Below, piece by piece: positions 44,931 through 55,616 of a stretch of 64,000 bases of DNA. The translations under genes were made by a program, and so were the position numbers. Source of the stretch: Fragum whitleyi (lineage: Eukaryota > Mollusca > Bivalvia > Cardiida > Cardiidae); the NCBI GenBank assembly GCA_948146395.1, contig OX411556.1, forward strand, positions 31,199,056 to 31,263,055. The letters are read 5' to 3'. A model generated the notes under the pieces. That model was given only the letters and a program-made list of their open reading frames with translations, ran no database searches and was not told where the DNA came from. Numbering within the stretch: position 1 is the first letter of the stretch; every line of letters starts with the position of its first letter.

Positions 44931-47053
44931 AGGTCGATTTAGGCCTACTGATACACATGTAAGTAAGAACAGAAACAATGCCAATGGAGTATATTTCCGT
45001 AAAGGAATGTTCTATTATGGTTAATATTTGCACACTATTCAAATTTGATGTATTATCGTTTGGCTAAAAGATTTTGAAAAGCTGTTCTATCAACCAAGTT
45101 ACAATATAATGGTATTGAATCACAGTGACATTCCTTTTAAAGTTCTGTTTGCGTTGAAAGTCGTTTAAGTTGAGGCAAGAAACGATATGTAAGGGTAATC
45201 ACGTAAATTATGTCACATTTCATACAGCTTTCATGCAAAAACAATTTTCAAAAATATACGTGCGAAAATTTAACATTATTTCATTGTATTGAGCAAGTTT
45301 GAGATTGTTACTCTTTTTGTACTCTTTGCTCTTACTTTTAGCTCGACTGTTTTAATATTGGCATTCATTAGTACCCCTGATATAGATAGATTAATTACTT
45401 GAAACTTGGAATAAATGTTAACTATTATATTACAATCTATATTATAAGGGGTACGAATCTATATTTAATTTTGTTCAAATCATGTATCTTTATCGACTTT
45501 TACTTCATATTGATATTCCACAGATGCGTGAATTTTATTAAGATTTTTGAGCATCTTAAGATTTCTTATCCGAATATTATTGATCAATATGTTCATTTGA
45601 AAGTCTATTATGCGGTACGATATATCTCGATTAGAAATCTTAGTATTCTTAAAAATCTTTACCCTTAAAATTCCACCCTCAACATCCGAGCTTAAGTACC
45701 TGAATCAGGTACTATTGTTTTAGAAGCCTATCTTAGATGATCTATGCTGGAAATGAATATTGTATATAAGTTATGGAAGTTTACCTATTGATGACTTCAA
45801 GATGACTGCTTGTTCACACAGAGTTTACGAGGTTAGTTTTCGATTTTAGATAAATATGCGCTCGTGATTGCCCCTAAATGAGGGTTTCGTTCCACAAAAG
45901 TGTATAACAAATATCATATTTTGATCCCTAAAAAACTTTCTCGGCAATTTTTGGAAGCATTTTGATTCCTTTATGTACTTATCAAATTCAAAAATAGTTA
46001 TTTCCTTCATATCTTTATGGTGAATACATTTACATGAATCTAGATATACAAAAACTGACAATGGGCACTTTATTGTCTATGTCGATTCATTTATTCATAT
46101 GCTTGGCTTTTTTTGACTTCTTCAGAAATATTTTAGACACTTAGAATTTTAGATAAAGGGGGTCAATGAATCCTTAAAATCATTGGCTAGCACAAGACCC
46201 GCATATTACTTCTTGAAAACATTGAATATTACCGAAAATGACATTTCGTTACCAAATCACATACACTTCCAGTTATAGACTCCCTGAAAAATGGGTTTTG
46301 CAAAAGAATTGCGTTACATAAGAAAAACAATTTTCTTCTTTCCTTGAAATCTTTTCTCCCCAAAAGAAAATATAAACAAAAAATATGAAATTCAGACGAC
46401 CAAACTTTAATCTTAAAATTTTGTTTGAAATAAGATTAGCCTAAAATTTGTTGTCTGTTTATAGCAAACAAGGAGCTTTTTCAAAAATCATTGTTTCAGT
46501 TAGAAGTTATTTTAATGTTAAATAAAATATTTGAAACCTATATGTTATCTTTCCTTTCTGCATGTTAATGATAATATTATGTATAAACGTGTCCTTTTGA
46601 AATTTAAAAATGAAAGATAATATGAATTCATGATTATAAAGCATTATTCATTTTTAAATTTTGAAGAAACATTTAAAAAAAAAAAAAAAACTCCCCCTTT
46701 TATTGAATTTTTCTAAAACTTCAGTTCCAAATTTCAGGCCAAGGATGTACACCACGTTTCCTTCAAAAATAATCATTTCAAGTTGTACAAATTAAACTTA
46801 AGTGTTATATATCCAATATAACACTTTCATTTTTACGAATTTTGATTTTTTGTTCACAATTGTTCTATCTCCAAAACGTAATATTTGAATATCTAAAAGA
46901 CGATACACAAAACATTTTTCTTTCAATCATAAATGAATAGAATACATCAAAACCAATAAAATGGTGGAAATTATATCAAAATCCGTCAATATTTGACGAT
47001 TTGACAAGTATTTGAAACTTCAAACCCAAATTTCTCGAAAAGTTGAAAATGGT
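44931..47053. other. 3' interior of the transposon, non-coding
   Basis: AT-rich, with an A run at 46675-46690 and the subterminal word TGTTCTATCTCCAA at about 46862. The 89-codon frame at 45399-45668 is AT-driven with no recognisable domain. Confidence 0.45.
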
Positions 47054-47082
47054 AGTTAGAACACTGTTATATTAAGGCGACG
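47054..47082. repeat. Right terminal inverted repeat
   Basis: AGTTAGAACACTGTTATATT continuing into AAGGCGACG; the exact reverse complement of 43125-43153. ACAT follows at 47083-47086. Confidence 0.85.
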
Positions 47083-47091
47083 ACATGTGTC

Positions 47092-47657
47092 CAGTGATAC
47101 TGGTGCGTTATGGATAACCATATACAAAAAATAAAATGACTGCTCCCGTAATATGATGTGTGACGGCAATCCGTAACTTAAGGGTGTTATGGTAAGCCGT
47201 AACAAATGTGATTTTTCTGTGACGGGGGACCGTAACATATGTGTTTTAAAATGCAAACCCTTGCAACAGATTTTGCAGCGAACACGGTAGTAAAACCCGC
47301 GAACACCAGCATTTTATGGATTTACATTAAATGTGAAATATTTGTCTAGACATCTGTCGAGCTGGATTTTTAAAATTTGAATTCAAATGATGTTTTATCC
47401 AGGATTAAAAACTTACATTTTTCCTCCGTTTTTGACATATTTTTGTCTTTTTATTTGCTTAAAATGCCCTGATTTGTATGATCATGGGACAAGAAAGCTT
47501 TAAAAGAGAAATGTGATTGATATTCTAAGCAGTCAGAAACAATCTAGTTGAAATTGACTGAGAAAAAAGCTTTATTTGTGAAAGTAGGTCAACCTTATGC
47601 ATGTTACGGGTATCCATAACAGAATCGCGTTATGGATAGCCGAAAGTCCCCAGACTG
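47092..47657. mobile_element. Family P element copy 2
   Basis: The right end CGAAAGTCCCCAGACTG is the inverted form of P1's start CAGTCGGGGGACTTTCG. The interior repeats GTTATGGATAACC, AAGCCGTAACAAATGTG, GGGGACCGTAACATATG and TGTTACGGGTATCCATAACA. The left end is weak (CAGTGATACTGGTGCGTTAT). The unit GCCGTAACAAAT.TTTCTGTGACGG is shared with P1. Confidence 0.55.
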
Positions 47658-48121
47658 TTAAGTTACCTGGCTATACAACAATGTGAAATCAATGCCAATA
47701 TGTTGCCTGCCATTATGCGATGTTATTATTGTTATAAAGGAAATCAATGAAGGATTCAAGAACGCAACCTGGTGTTTCGTATGAATTTTTCTGGGCTACG
47801 GTTGGACTCAGGAGAGGATAAAAAAGAATGAATTTGAATATTTAGAAAAAATTCTATTAACCATGCATTGTGAAATTCTTTGAAATTTTTGTGATGTGAA
47901 TGAATACCCACAAAATAGGACAATTTCATGAATTTAGTAATGAAATCTTTCACTCTGGTTTTATATAAACCCTTGTCTGCTAAATAAATATCAAAGAAAA
48001 TTGGATGAAATCCAAGTGCTGAAAGCACTGGATGCAATTGCATGCATTCATTCCTACTAATGGCTTTTTGAAAATATAATTTTTTATATTTTTCTGGCCA
48101 AAGAAGTGAAAAATGGGGCTT
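47658..48121. other. Unassigned stretch with a K-like piece
   Basis: 48018-48110 (GTGCTGAAAGCACTGGATGC, TTTTTGAAAATATAA, TATTTTTCTGGCC) is a K fragment. The 122-codon minus frame at 47756-48124 overlaps it and is not gene-like. Confidence 0.4.
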
Positions 48122-48347
48122 CAACCTTTGCTGTTTAATCCCTGCTTTTTACGTGCCTGTGATTTTATGATTGAGAAAACATTGTGAAAAAAGAAGAAAT
48201 TGCTTCTGACAAGCAATTTCTTCTTTTTCCACATTATTTTCTATCCTACTGAATGGTTATTTTTCAAATTAAATCCACTTTTAATTTTCGTCTGCAAACC
48301 TTTGAATTTGGACAGGTCCAAAATTTTGTAAAACAGGAATGTGTTAA
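48122..48347. mobile_element. Family C palindromic MITE copy 5
   Basis: CAACCTTTGCTGTTTAATCC to AAACAGGAATGTGTTAA with the hairpin GAAGAAATTGCTTCTGACAA, GCAATTTCTTC. The left TTAA is mutated. Confidence 0.75.
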
Positions 48348-49207
48348 ACAAAGATCTGGTCAGATTGCACATATGCTCAGCCTGAGCTTTGTCTACACCT
48401 CCGGTCAAACTATTTGCATGGTTAGCAACATGCATTTTTTTTATAAATATACAAGTGGACCTCTTATACTATCTGTGTCTTAGAAACAATTTCACAAAAA
48501 TAGAGGAAAAAATAATTTATAGAATCTAATTTAATACCAATTTTAAAATACAAAATTAAAAACAAGATCTTAAAATTTATCAAGGTAGCATAGAAAATCA
48601 TCTGCTACTTTGGTTGCATTCAAAGAAATAAGATCCAATTATCAGGTGCCTAATTGGATATTGATTTTTACAACACACTCAGTAGATTTCTTTTTATTCA
48701 TTTTTTTTCGAAAATATATAAATAAAAAAAAAAGGATTAAAGAAAATATTTTTTTCAAGATCGATGACACTTAATTTCTTACCACGTGTTAAACTCCCTC
48801 TTAAACCAGGATTCTTGAAAAATCACCACTTGTACATTTCCTAATTCAAGAAAACACAATAGAATTCTGACAATGCCGCTAGTTCCGACCTATTTCAAAT
48901 CCGCGTAAAGACTGACAGAGTAGCGGGGTAAACCCGTGTTTATATCACGTTGAATACACAATAAAATGTCAAATACACAAGCTTGGGGAAAATCTATTTT
49001 TAAACCGCACACTATGTTTCCAAAAATAACATACGGGATTTCCGGCTTTCTACATTGCAATATTTGTTCATCTCTCTAGAATTTTTAATGGGAAATGACA
49101 AGATCTCATGATTTTGCGATCTCTACAAACAAATGCAATTAACCTCAAAACTTTTAATTCTGTGCGTCAGTTTGCAATCAAAACCTACAACTTACCTTTT
49201 GCTACAG
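48348..49207. other. Unassigned stretch
   Basis: 48360-48420 has K words (CTCAGCCTGAGCTTTGTCTA). The rest is AT-rich without recognisable features. Confidence 0.35.
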
Positions 49208-49348
49208 TTACGATGTTTGGCCGCACAGGCCCTACCGACAAATAATGCTATATATGTGCATTTTACCCGTGATGGATTGATAGTAAATTATGGTGATGTA
49301 GAAACTGTGGGGCTTAGGCACGGAAAAAAAGAATTGTCAACTAAATAA
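49208..49348 (+). other. Weak candidate terminal exon
   Basis: Preceded by CTTACCTTTTGCTACAG, a fair splice acceptor. It opens a 46-codon frame (LRCLAAQALPTNNAIYVHFT then RDGLIVNYGDVETVG) that ends at TAA. Codon use looks less AT-driven than in nearby chance frames. I recognise no domain and no partner exon. Confidence 0.2.
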
Positions 49349-49390
49349 GGCTACATGAACTCACTTTCTTTCTCGTTGAGTTTGTGAGGC

Positions 49391-49526
49391 CAGCCCTGCG
49401 TTCAGGATGACCAAATAGTAAAAACGGTTTGCCAATTTTACCCCGCTTTGCACGCACGTGCACGTGCAAAGCGGGGTAAAATTGGCAAACCGTTTTCACT
49501 GTTTGGTCATCCTGAACGTAGGGCTG
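49391..49526. mobile_element. Near-perfect palindromic MITE, family H copy 2
   Basis: 136 bp. CAGCCCTGCGTTCAGGATGA at the left and TCATCCTGAACGTAGGGCTG at the right. Inner arms AAACGGTTTGCCAATTTTAC, CCCGCTTTGCACG pair almost completely around GCACGTGC. Arms are about 65 bp with few mismatches. Confidence 0.85.
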
Positions 49527-50616
49527 TACGAATAAGCAGTTTTACAAGAACACTTATTCGATTTCAATTATCATGACTTGTAGGCTATCTTTTTCTCAGA
49601 AAACAGAAAAATTAAATAGAGTAAAATTAATTTACCAATAACATGGACTTAAAATTTATCACCTTTGAAACTTTAAACCCGGAAATTCTATCAACTCTTT
49701 GCAAGCGTGCTATATGATAATAATAATAAAAAAAAGTCAATAGTTTTAAACCAGAAATAAATAATGAAATATTAAATGATAAATAAAATAACAACAACAA
49801 AAAACACAATGGGCTTAATTATCGTAATTGAGAACCATTGAAGTACGTGTATTTTTGGTTTGCGGTGGCATAGGCAGCTCTTTTCCACCATAACAATCCC
49901 ACGTGAGTAGTTATCACATTTTAAACAAATGATTATAATCTGATTATAGAAACATAAACATGTTCACTTAATTAGTGGGTATATAAAATTGACCTGACAG
50001 AAATAAGATCAAGCGCGTAATCAAGGAATTCAGACCGAAATTCATTAACCAAAGGAATAGTTTAGTGTCGTGACGATTCCTAAATAGGCCCACGCAAAGG
50101 TCTGTGTTTAGAGCCCGAACAGGAGACCCCCCGTGCTAAAAAATATTATATATCAGCGAAAAGGGAACATCTTGGAACTCAGAATTTTAAATGTTTCAAA
50201 AAGAGCTTGCCTTCTAGTACACTTCATCTAGAGGTCGCATTTAAACAATTCCTTCATGGGAACGTAAATTGGTCATTCTAGATGAAGAAAACCTAAAGCA
50301 TAGCACAAAAAGTTCGACCTTAGTCAGTCTGTGCAGTCAGCGCCGACTGACTAGGTCGACAGTAGTTTACGCATTTCCAAGATGGACCGCAAGTTTACTG
50401 TCTATTGGCGACAAAACTTCGAAACTACAGCTAAGTAAACGACAAATACCAGGAATCAATGTTTATGTGCTTCAGCTTCCGCAATGTGAGCAAAATTCAG
50501 TTAAAAGTTGGACTAAAGCCCAAATCAAATTCAACAAGGCCCGTCCTAATTCAAAACTTAAAAGTACTGTGATGCTTTATTTATAATATTTTCACAATGC
50601 CAAAAATGATTGATTG
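49527..50616. other. Unassigned stretch with family L words
   Basis: 50155-50350 contains GCGAAAAGGGAACATCTTGG and CAGTCTGTGCAGTCAGCGCC, GACTGACTAGGTCGA, which belong to family L. The 105-codon frame at 50269-50586 spans this and has no domain signal. Confidence 0.4.
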
Positions 50617-50836
50617 GTTGATTAAATGGAGTTTACGCCGACTTTCAACAATTTTTCAGTTATATTGCGGCGGCTGGAGCGCATATCAATGGATTCCTGG
50701 CATTTCCCTCACCGGTACTACCACCACATCCTTCCTAGCATCCAGCTGCTATCTCACATAGGTCTACGATTATCAACACATTGGTGAGAGACAAATAGTC
50801 GGAAAGAATAAGTGCCACCGCCGTGGATCGAACACG
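50617..50836. mobile_element. SINE copy, head truncated
   Basis: GGAGTTTACGCCGACTTTCA, CAGTTATATTGCGGCGGCTG, GGTACTACCACCACATCC, CACATAGGTCTACGATTATC and AGTGCCACCGCCGTGGATCG. The tRNA-like head stops inside box B (GGATCGAACACG), where an E element begins. Confidence 0.75.
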
Positions 50837-50837
50837 A

Positions 50838-51222
50838 GAGCCAAAAATGAACACGGTATCTTGAATGGGCTTGAAGTAAATTGCAACGATAAGTTATTTG
50901 GTTAAGTTTTATGAAAGTTTGAACTTTGTACATGACCTTAAATTTATCACATGACATGGACCGTGGTATCAGCAATTAATGCGTAACATTTGGATCTATC
51001 ATCATGCCAAATTTGAACATTGTATCCTTAGAAAGGCTTGAAGTAATTGAAAATGTTTAGGCTTTTCGTTAAGTTTTACAAACAGGCAGATTGACGGACA
51101 GTCAGCCTAATGGACAGTATGCATAGGCAGATTGACGGACAGTATGCCGGTCAGACAGACAAACGAACAGCGGTAAAATGATATGCCCCCAGTTGGTGTG
51201 TGTGTGTGTGGGGGGGGGATTA
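50838..51222 (+). mobile_element. Family E element copy 3, left-truncated
   Basis: TATCTTGAATGGGCTTGAAG and ACATGACCTTAAATTTATCA, then CAGGCAGATTGACGGACAGT repeats and ATATGCCCCCAGTTGGTGTG. The right end is replaced by a GT run and poly-G (51211-51219). Confidence 0.65.
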
Positions 51223-51510
51223 TAAAAATACCAAACAAAGGAGAATAAATATCCAATAATCATCGTTTGTATGCAAGGTTTTTATATCGAGTCTGTATTT
51301 TAGACCAATTTACCATTTATTATATCCATTAGAGAGAGCGATCGGGAGGGTATGGAATATAAATCAGACTAAAACTATTTCTCCATCCATAAATAGCGCT
51401 CGGCCGTGAATACAAAACAAGTCACAAAGGTGCTTTGAAGATCCATTAGGTAAAAAATACTCAAAACAATACAGACTAATAATACTCTCTGCAGTCTGCA
51501 ATACCAAAAC
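51223..51510. other. Unassigned stretch
   Basis: No gene or repeat recognised. Confidence 0.35.
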
Positions 51511-51645
51511 CGCCCTGCGTTCAGGATCACAAAACGGGGAAAACGGTTTGCCAATTATACCCCGCTTTGCACGCAAATGTACGTGCAAAGCGGGGTATAA
51601 TTTCAAAACAGTTTGCACCGTTTTGTCACCCTGAACGCAGGGCTG
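51511..51645. mobile_element. Palindromic MITE, family H copy 3
   Basis: CGCCCTGCGTTCAGGATCAC to GTCACCCTGAACGCAGGGCT. Centre: TACCCCGCTTTGCACGCAAA pairing with TACGTGCAAAGCGGGGTATA. Confidence 0.8.
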
Positions 51646-51715
51646 GTTAGCTCGCTTACTAAGGCGACAAAATGTCAGTCCTGGGGTTCTGAGTTCGAAT
51701 CTCTATTCGACCAAC
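51646..51715 (+). other. tRNA-like sequence next to a hairpin MITE
   Basis: GGTTAGCTCGCTTACTAAGG (box A-like) and TGAGTTCGAATCTC (box B-like) are about 35 bp apart. No full cloverleaf can be drawn. Probably a SINE head remnant. Confidence 0.35.
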
Positions 51716-52154
51716 TATCGTTCGAAATTTGACTGAAGATCCGTGCCACACGTTTCGTAGGTAATACTAAACGAAAATAATAATTATGATAATAATAATC
51801 GTAAGTCAAAATCATAAATCATACCTGGTGTTTTCATTCATTGTTCTTTAGAAGTCGATTCCAATGCGATGATGGCATGGCAGAATTGGAATTCCATATC
51901 TAGTTACTACTGTAAAAGCAATTTTTCTACTTACGCAATGAATGATCGTAAGATGTTTTGTAAAACAGGCCATAAGTGTGAATGGTAAGAACTTGCCGCT
52001 TGAGAAGAATGAGTAGCTGGCAACTCGGTAGAAATGCCTTGGTTGCACTGGACCGGTGCGAGAATCGTCAAGTAGTCATGCTTAGGCGCACCAATATAAG
52101 ACATTTAATTAATATACTCTTACCATCATTGCTGCCAATGCCTTTTTTTATATT
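51716..52154. other. Unassigned stretch
   Basis: No gene or repeat recognised. Confidence 0.35.
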
Positions 52155-52403
52155 TGTGACCCGTCACACGAAAAGAGACCATCTAATGCGTAAAGTATCG
52201 ACCCTAGTCAGACTTCGCGGACTGCACAGACTGATTAGGATCGAAATTTTTCACACTTTGCTGATTTACTGAATCTAGAATGATTAATCTACCCTCAAGT
52301 GACATAGTTTTTGAAATACGACCTCTGGTTGTCCTGTACTAGGATAAATCTCTTTTTCAAACATTTATTTCCCAGATGGTCGATTTTCGTGTGACGGGTC
52401 ACA
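52155..52403. mobile_element. Family L element with TGTGACCCGTCACACG ends
   Basis: About 249 bp. TGTGACCCGTCACACGAAAA, GAGACCATCT at the left; AGATGGTCGATTTTCGTGTG, ACGGGTCACA at the right. The interior has TCGACCCTAGTCAGACTTCG and GACTGATTAGGATCG as a second inverted theme. A further partial arm continues to about 52610. Confidence 0.7.
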
Positions 52404-52625
52404 TGTTACGGGAAAAGGGACCATCTTTGAACTCCGTAAAAATGATTCCCTGAAAAACGTATTCGATCCAGCATAGGTCAACCAGAAGGTGGATTTCGGA
52501 AATAAATGCAAAGGAGGATAGAATAATGATTCTTAATTAAGAAAAAAAATGTTGCGAAAAGTTTCGATCCTCGCCAGACTACGATTATCGCGTAATAGCG
52601 CTCGGATGTAGAACTATCTTCTTTA

Positions 52626-52703
52626 TCGATGGCTCAGCGCGAAACAGTTGTAACTACCTATAAACAAATAGGCAGTTACAACTGTTTCGCTCTGAGCCAT
52701 CAA
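52626..52703. repeat. Hairpin MITE, family B copy 4 (best preserved)
   Basis: ATCGATGGCTCAGCGCGAAA, CAGTTGTAACTACCTATA pairs with TAGGCAGTTACAACTGTTTC and GCTCTGAGCCATCAAT. The whole element is essentially one hairpin of 78 bases. Confidence 0.75.
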
Positions 52704-54621
52704 TATGTTTTTGTGAGTTTATAGAATGGCCACTTTGGCCTGGGTCACATATGAATTTCTTATCGATGATTTTGGATATAATAGTTTATTGTCTATGCTT
52801 AAATTTTAGAGTATGTATGCGTCAAAACTAGGCACCGAAATGTAAAATTTGACAATGGTAAATTATACCTTTTATTTGAATTCTTAAAATCTTTATTCGA
52901 TCACCATAAAAGTTCTAAACGTGAAAACTAGTTTTTTTTGAAAAACTACGTGTAACTGCTCAAATTTGGACAATTCGCTTAAATACGGCTGCTTTTGTAT
53001 CATTTATGCGTACACTCAATTTTATGCATGTTTAAGTGTTGGTTTAAACCTATTTCTTTTACATCGATGGAGAAACAAATTCTTTTAAGAGACCGCAGAC
53101 ACCAGGTTATAAAACTTTTCTCAGGCTTAACCGAGAATTTTCTCAAATTTTGAATTTAAATAAAATAAAAGTTAATATTAATAAGTTGTTACTTATAACA
53201 ACTTATAACTATCATCTTTTATGTCAATACATTAAAACGAGTATTAAAACAGAATTACGGCTTTAATCTCAAATTGAAATTTGAGAAAATTTTGTATTGA
53301 GAATCAGAAAAGTTTTATAACCTCGGGACCTGATCTTTTGGCACAAAGGGTACACCACACACCTAAGAATTACTAATCATTAATCTCGTACAGTATGGCG
53401 AATTGTCAGTGATAAAGAGTTATCTGTCAGACAAACCAAATAATAATTTACACAAATGTCTACCATTGAGGGAAATACATTAGGATAAAATGATATTATA
53501 AAAGCTCTTTTATTCCATAATCTAAAGAGCTATTATTTTAAGTCTAGAATGTATGACCGCTCGGAGAATATCGGGGAATGTTTTAATGTAGATTTCTCTA
53601 CTATATTATGGGAATCTTGAACGGGGCTGATACGTAGAATCTATAGTTGAAAACCCTTATTCCATTGTTTCATTTGAAATTTCACAATCTAAAGCTAAAT
53701 CGTTGGTATTCTGCGTTAATTTTAAGCATGCAGGGCGTAAGGTAGCCTAGACGTAATTGGGAAAATTTAAGTTTTTCAAGTTTTTGGGTTATTTCCAAAG
53801 AAAGTCGACAATTATAGTTTCATGTAACGAGTGTAAGTAACTGTACCTTGAATCTAAAAGGAATAAAGTATTTTGTAAAAGCTAGCACAATTCATCGTTT
53901 TGTTACACAATACTCATAACTTTAGCTTTGAAGTTTGGTTACCCCATCGACAATTTAACGTTACTAGTTATAAATGTCGACTTAAAAAAAAGCAAAAAAG
54001 CTGATATACCTGAACTTAATGCATTGACCCGTTTCATGCGCCCTGCCCTGTCAGGGCAAAAGTCATTAATGATACATGTAGATGAGTAACAAAACTGTCA
54101 AGAAAAAATATTTAGTCAAGATCTTGGATCGCAAATGTAAAGTAAACATAAAGTAGAGAACACTCGTAAAGGTTTCGATTTGTCTGGAATATAAATACCG
54201 CCATAAAGAAAATTGGAAATGAAATCTCATTTTAACAGTTGCGGAACCGTGTTACATATAGTGATTTTTCACGTAAATTGAAGTACGTATTACGTGCTCT
54301 TAAAATCAGTGTAATTGAGAGAAACACTTGTGCTATATTTTCAATTTTTAAGATACCCAGATTCCTACGCATGCTTATTTCTATATGATATTTTTCGCAT
54401 CCCATTACGGAAAAAAATGGATTTCAGACACTTCACGTTAATTACTTGTATCAAGTTAATTTTCAGGATTTTCCACAGATTTTCTGATTTCCGGCGGCCT
54501 AAAATCAACGCAATCATGATAATGATAAATTCACCTTTTAGTTGGATAAGCTCCACCTTCTTTGTGTGTTCTTTCTGTTTTGCACTGCTTGCAGGCATTT
54601 CAGTGGGACCATTCATAACTA
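52704..54621. other. Unassigned AT-rich stretch
   Basis: About 1.9 kb without recognisable gene, RNA or repeat. 53100-53330 has loosely inverted AAAACTTTTCTCAGG and GAAAAGTTTTATAACC text, possibly an old foldback. The 108-codon frame at 54315-54641 looks hydrophobic and runs into the next MITE; I do not call it a gene. Confidence 0.35.
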
Positions 54622-55007
54622 CAGTTAGTTACATCGTGTAATTGACAACATGAATGATTTTGGAATGAAATTGAATGAGAGTGTGGAGTGAATTTTGAGT
54701 GATTTAATGGGAGGTAATCCAATATCGCAAATTTTGTTCAGGATTAACAAAATTAGCGGTATAAATTACCTCCCTTAAAAAAATGCATGTATGTTCTTTA
54801 TCGAATCAGACGCTTACGATTTCAATTAATTGAGTGAGATCCCAATTTTTTTATTTTGAACGAAGTTGTTGTTATATGTTTTTCAGTGAGTTTGGAGCGT
54901 TTTTGAATGGTTTGAGTGAGTGTTTTGAATGATTGAATTGAGCGCTGAGTGAGTGATTTAGAACGGTTTTGATTGAAAGAATGCCAATTTCACGATGTTA
55001 CTTACTG
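54622..55007. mobile_element. TA-flanked MITE, family I copy 2
   Basis: 386 bp. Left TA then CAGTTAGTTACATCGTGTAA; right GCCAATTTCACGATGTTACT, TACTG then TA. The small inner hairpin GGAGGTAATCCAATATCGC pairs with ATTAGCGGTATAAATTACCT. TA flanks with long inverted repeats fit a Tc1/mariner-type non-autonomous element. Confidence 0.75.
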
Positions 55008-55230
55008 TATTGTGAAATGTGAGAAAACGGTCCTTAGACAGTCCTTAAAGTCTGCTCTTAGGTCACTCGGGAACCTCCGGCGATTCTACGGAATAGACCT
55101 CGGGAATAATACGGGCGCTGCATGAATGCGCGTCATTTCGCACGAGGATCTACATGACGTCACAAACATTAATGATCCTTCTAAGGATGACGATGCATAT
55201 TTAAAAAATCAGGGAAAGATTAAAAGTGGC
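55008..55230. other. GC-richer stretch with a CRE-like site
   Basis: 55030-55170 is richer in G and C than its surroundings and contains TGACGTCA at about 55153-55160, a perfect palindromic CRE-like octamer. Whether it is a promoter is not shown; it may belong to the candidate minus-strand exon farther right or to nothing. Confidence 0.25.
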
Positions 55231-55293
55231 CATATTATAATTCAATAACAAAACGCAGGATGTTACTGCGTTTTGTTATCAAATTATAATATG
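55231..55293. repeat. Perfect-like hairpin, 63 bp
   Basis: CATATTATAATTCAATAACA, AAACGCA pairs with TGCGTTTTGTTAT, AAATTATAATATG around GGATGTTAC. Arms of 27 bases with one mismatch. No other copy noticed. Confidence 0.75.
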
Positions 55294-55421
55294 CCCCAAA
55301 TTTCTGGACAGATGATCGGAAAGAATTAAGAAAATATGATTTTCTTCACGCGTATTTAAATATCCGAAGTACCACCAGAAACCAAAATACCTAAAAAATG
55401 ACCCAAAATTACTACACTTAC

Positions 55422-55512
55422 GTCAGAGGTACTTTCCAGTTTACGGAAAAGTCCGAGCGATGTTCCGATTGCTCTTAGGTGTCCACTTTCGTGCTTGCAT
55501 GCCTGATACAAG
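55422..55512 (-). other. Candidate internal exon, 91 bp
   Basis: On the minus strand an acceptor-like TTTTAACTGATTTTAG precedes an open 30-codon frame beginning LYQACKHESGHLRAIGTSLG and ending SD. GTAAGT follows directly, an excellent donor. The exon would enter with one base of a split codon and leave in phase 0. No domain is recognised and neighbouring exons were not found. Confidence 0.35.
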
Positions 55513-55616
55513 CTAAAATCAGTTAAAAGTACATATGTAACATGTTATCAGCGCATACATAAGGGGTATTTAGGATTTCAAATCATTTTTTTTTTTTCAA
55601 ATATACTTATGCAAAT

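Larger units (their letters stand above)
43125..47082 (+). mobile_element. DNA transposon with DUF7869-type gene, 3958 bp
   Basis: Left end CGTCGCCTTAATATAACAGT plus GTTCTAACT (43125-43153) is identical, inverted, to 47054-47082. Similarity continues a few bases with a one-base indel (CCATTTT/ACCATTTT). ACAT flanks both sides as a 4-bp target duplication. The word TGTTCTATCTCCAA recurs near the ends (43269, 43421 and 46862) and resembles part of the inverted repeat itself, TGTTCTAACTCCA. The interior holds one degraded gene (43983-44930) resembling the DUF7869 domain of many uncharacterised animal proteins. The 4-bp duplication and D-D-D pattern suggest comparison with the Sola superfamily; an alternative reading is TTAA duplication inside the inverted repeat (GCC-TTAA-TATAAC), but then matching GCC/GGC flanks would be unexplained. 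Confidence 0.8.

Noticed and set aside
43131..47075. TTAA as target duplication of the 43125-47082 transposon
   Set aside because: TTAA is symmetric at both ends, but the next seven bases outward are also inverted matches and ACAT repeats directly beyond them, so the ACAT reading explains more.
47756..48124. 122-codon minus-strand open frame
   Set aside because: It runs through a family K fragment and into a family C MITE; residues show no recognisable motif.
50269..50586. 105-codon plus-strand frame
   Set aside because: Its first half is family L palindrome text; no domain.
54315..54641. 108-codon hydrophobic plus-strand frame
   Set aside because: It ends inside the family I MITE end and has a mirrored open frame on the other strand, typical of AT-rich chance frames.
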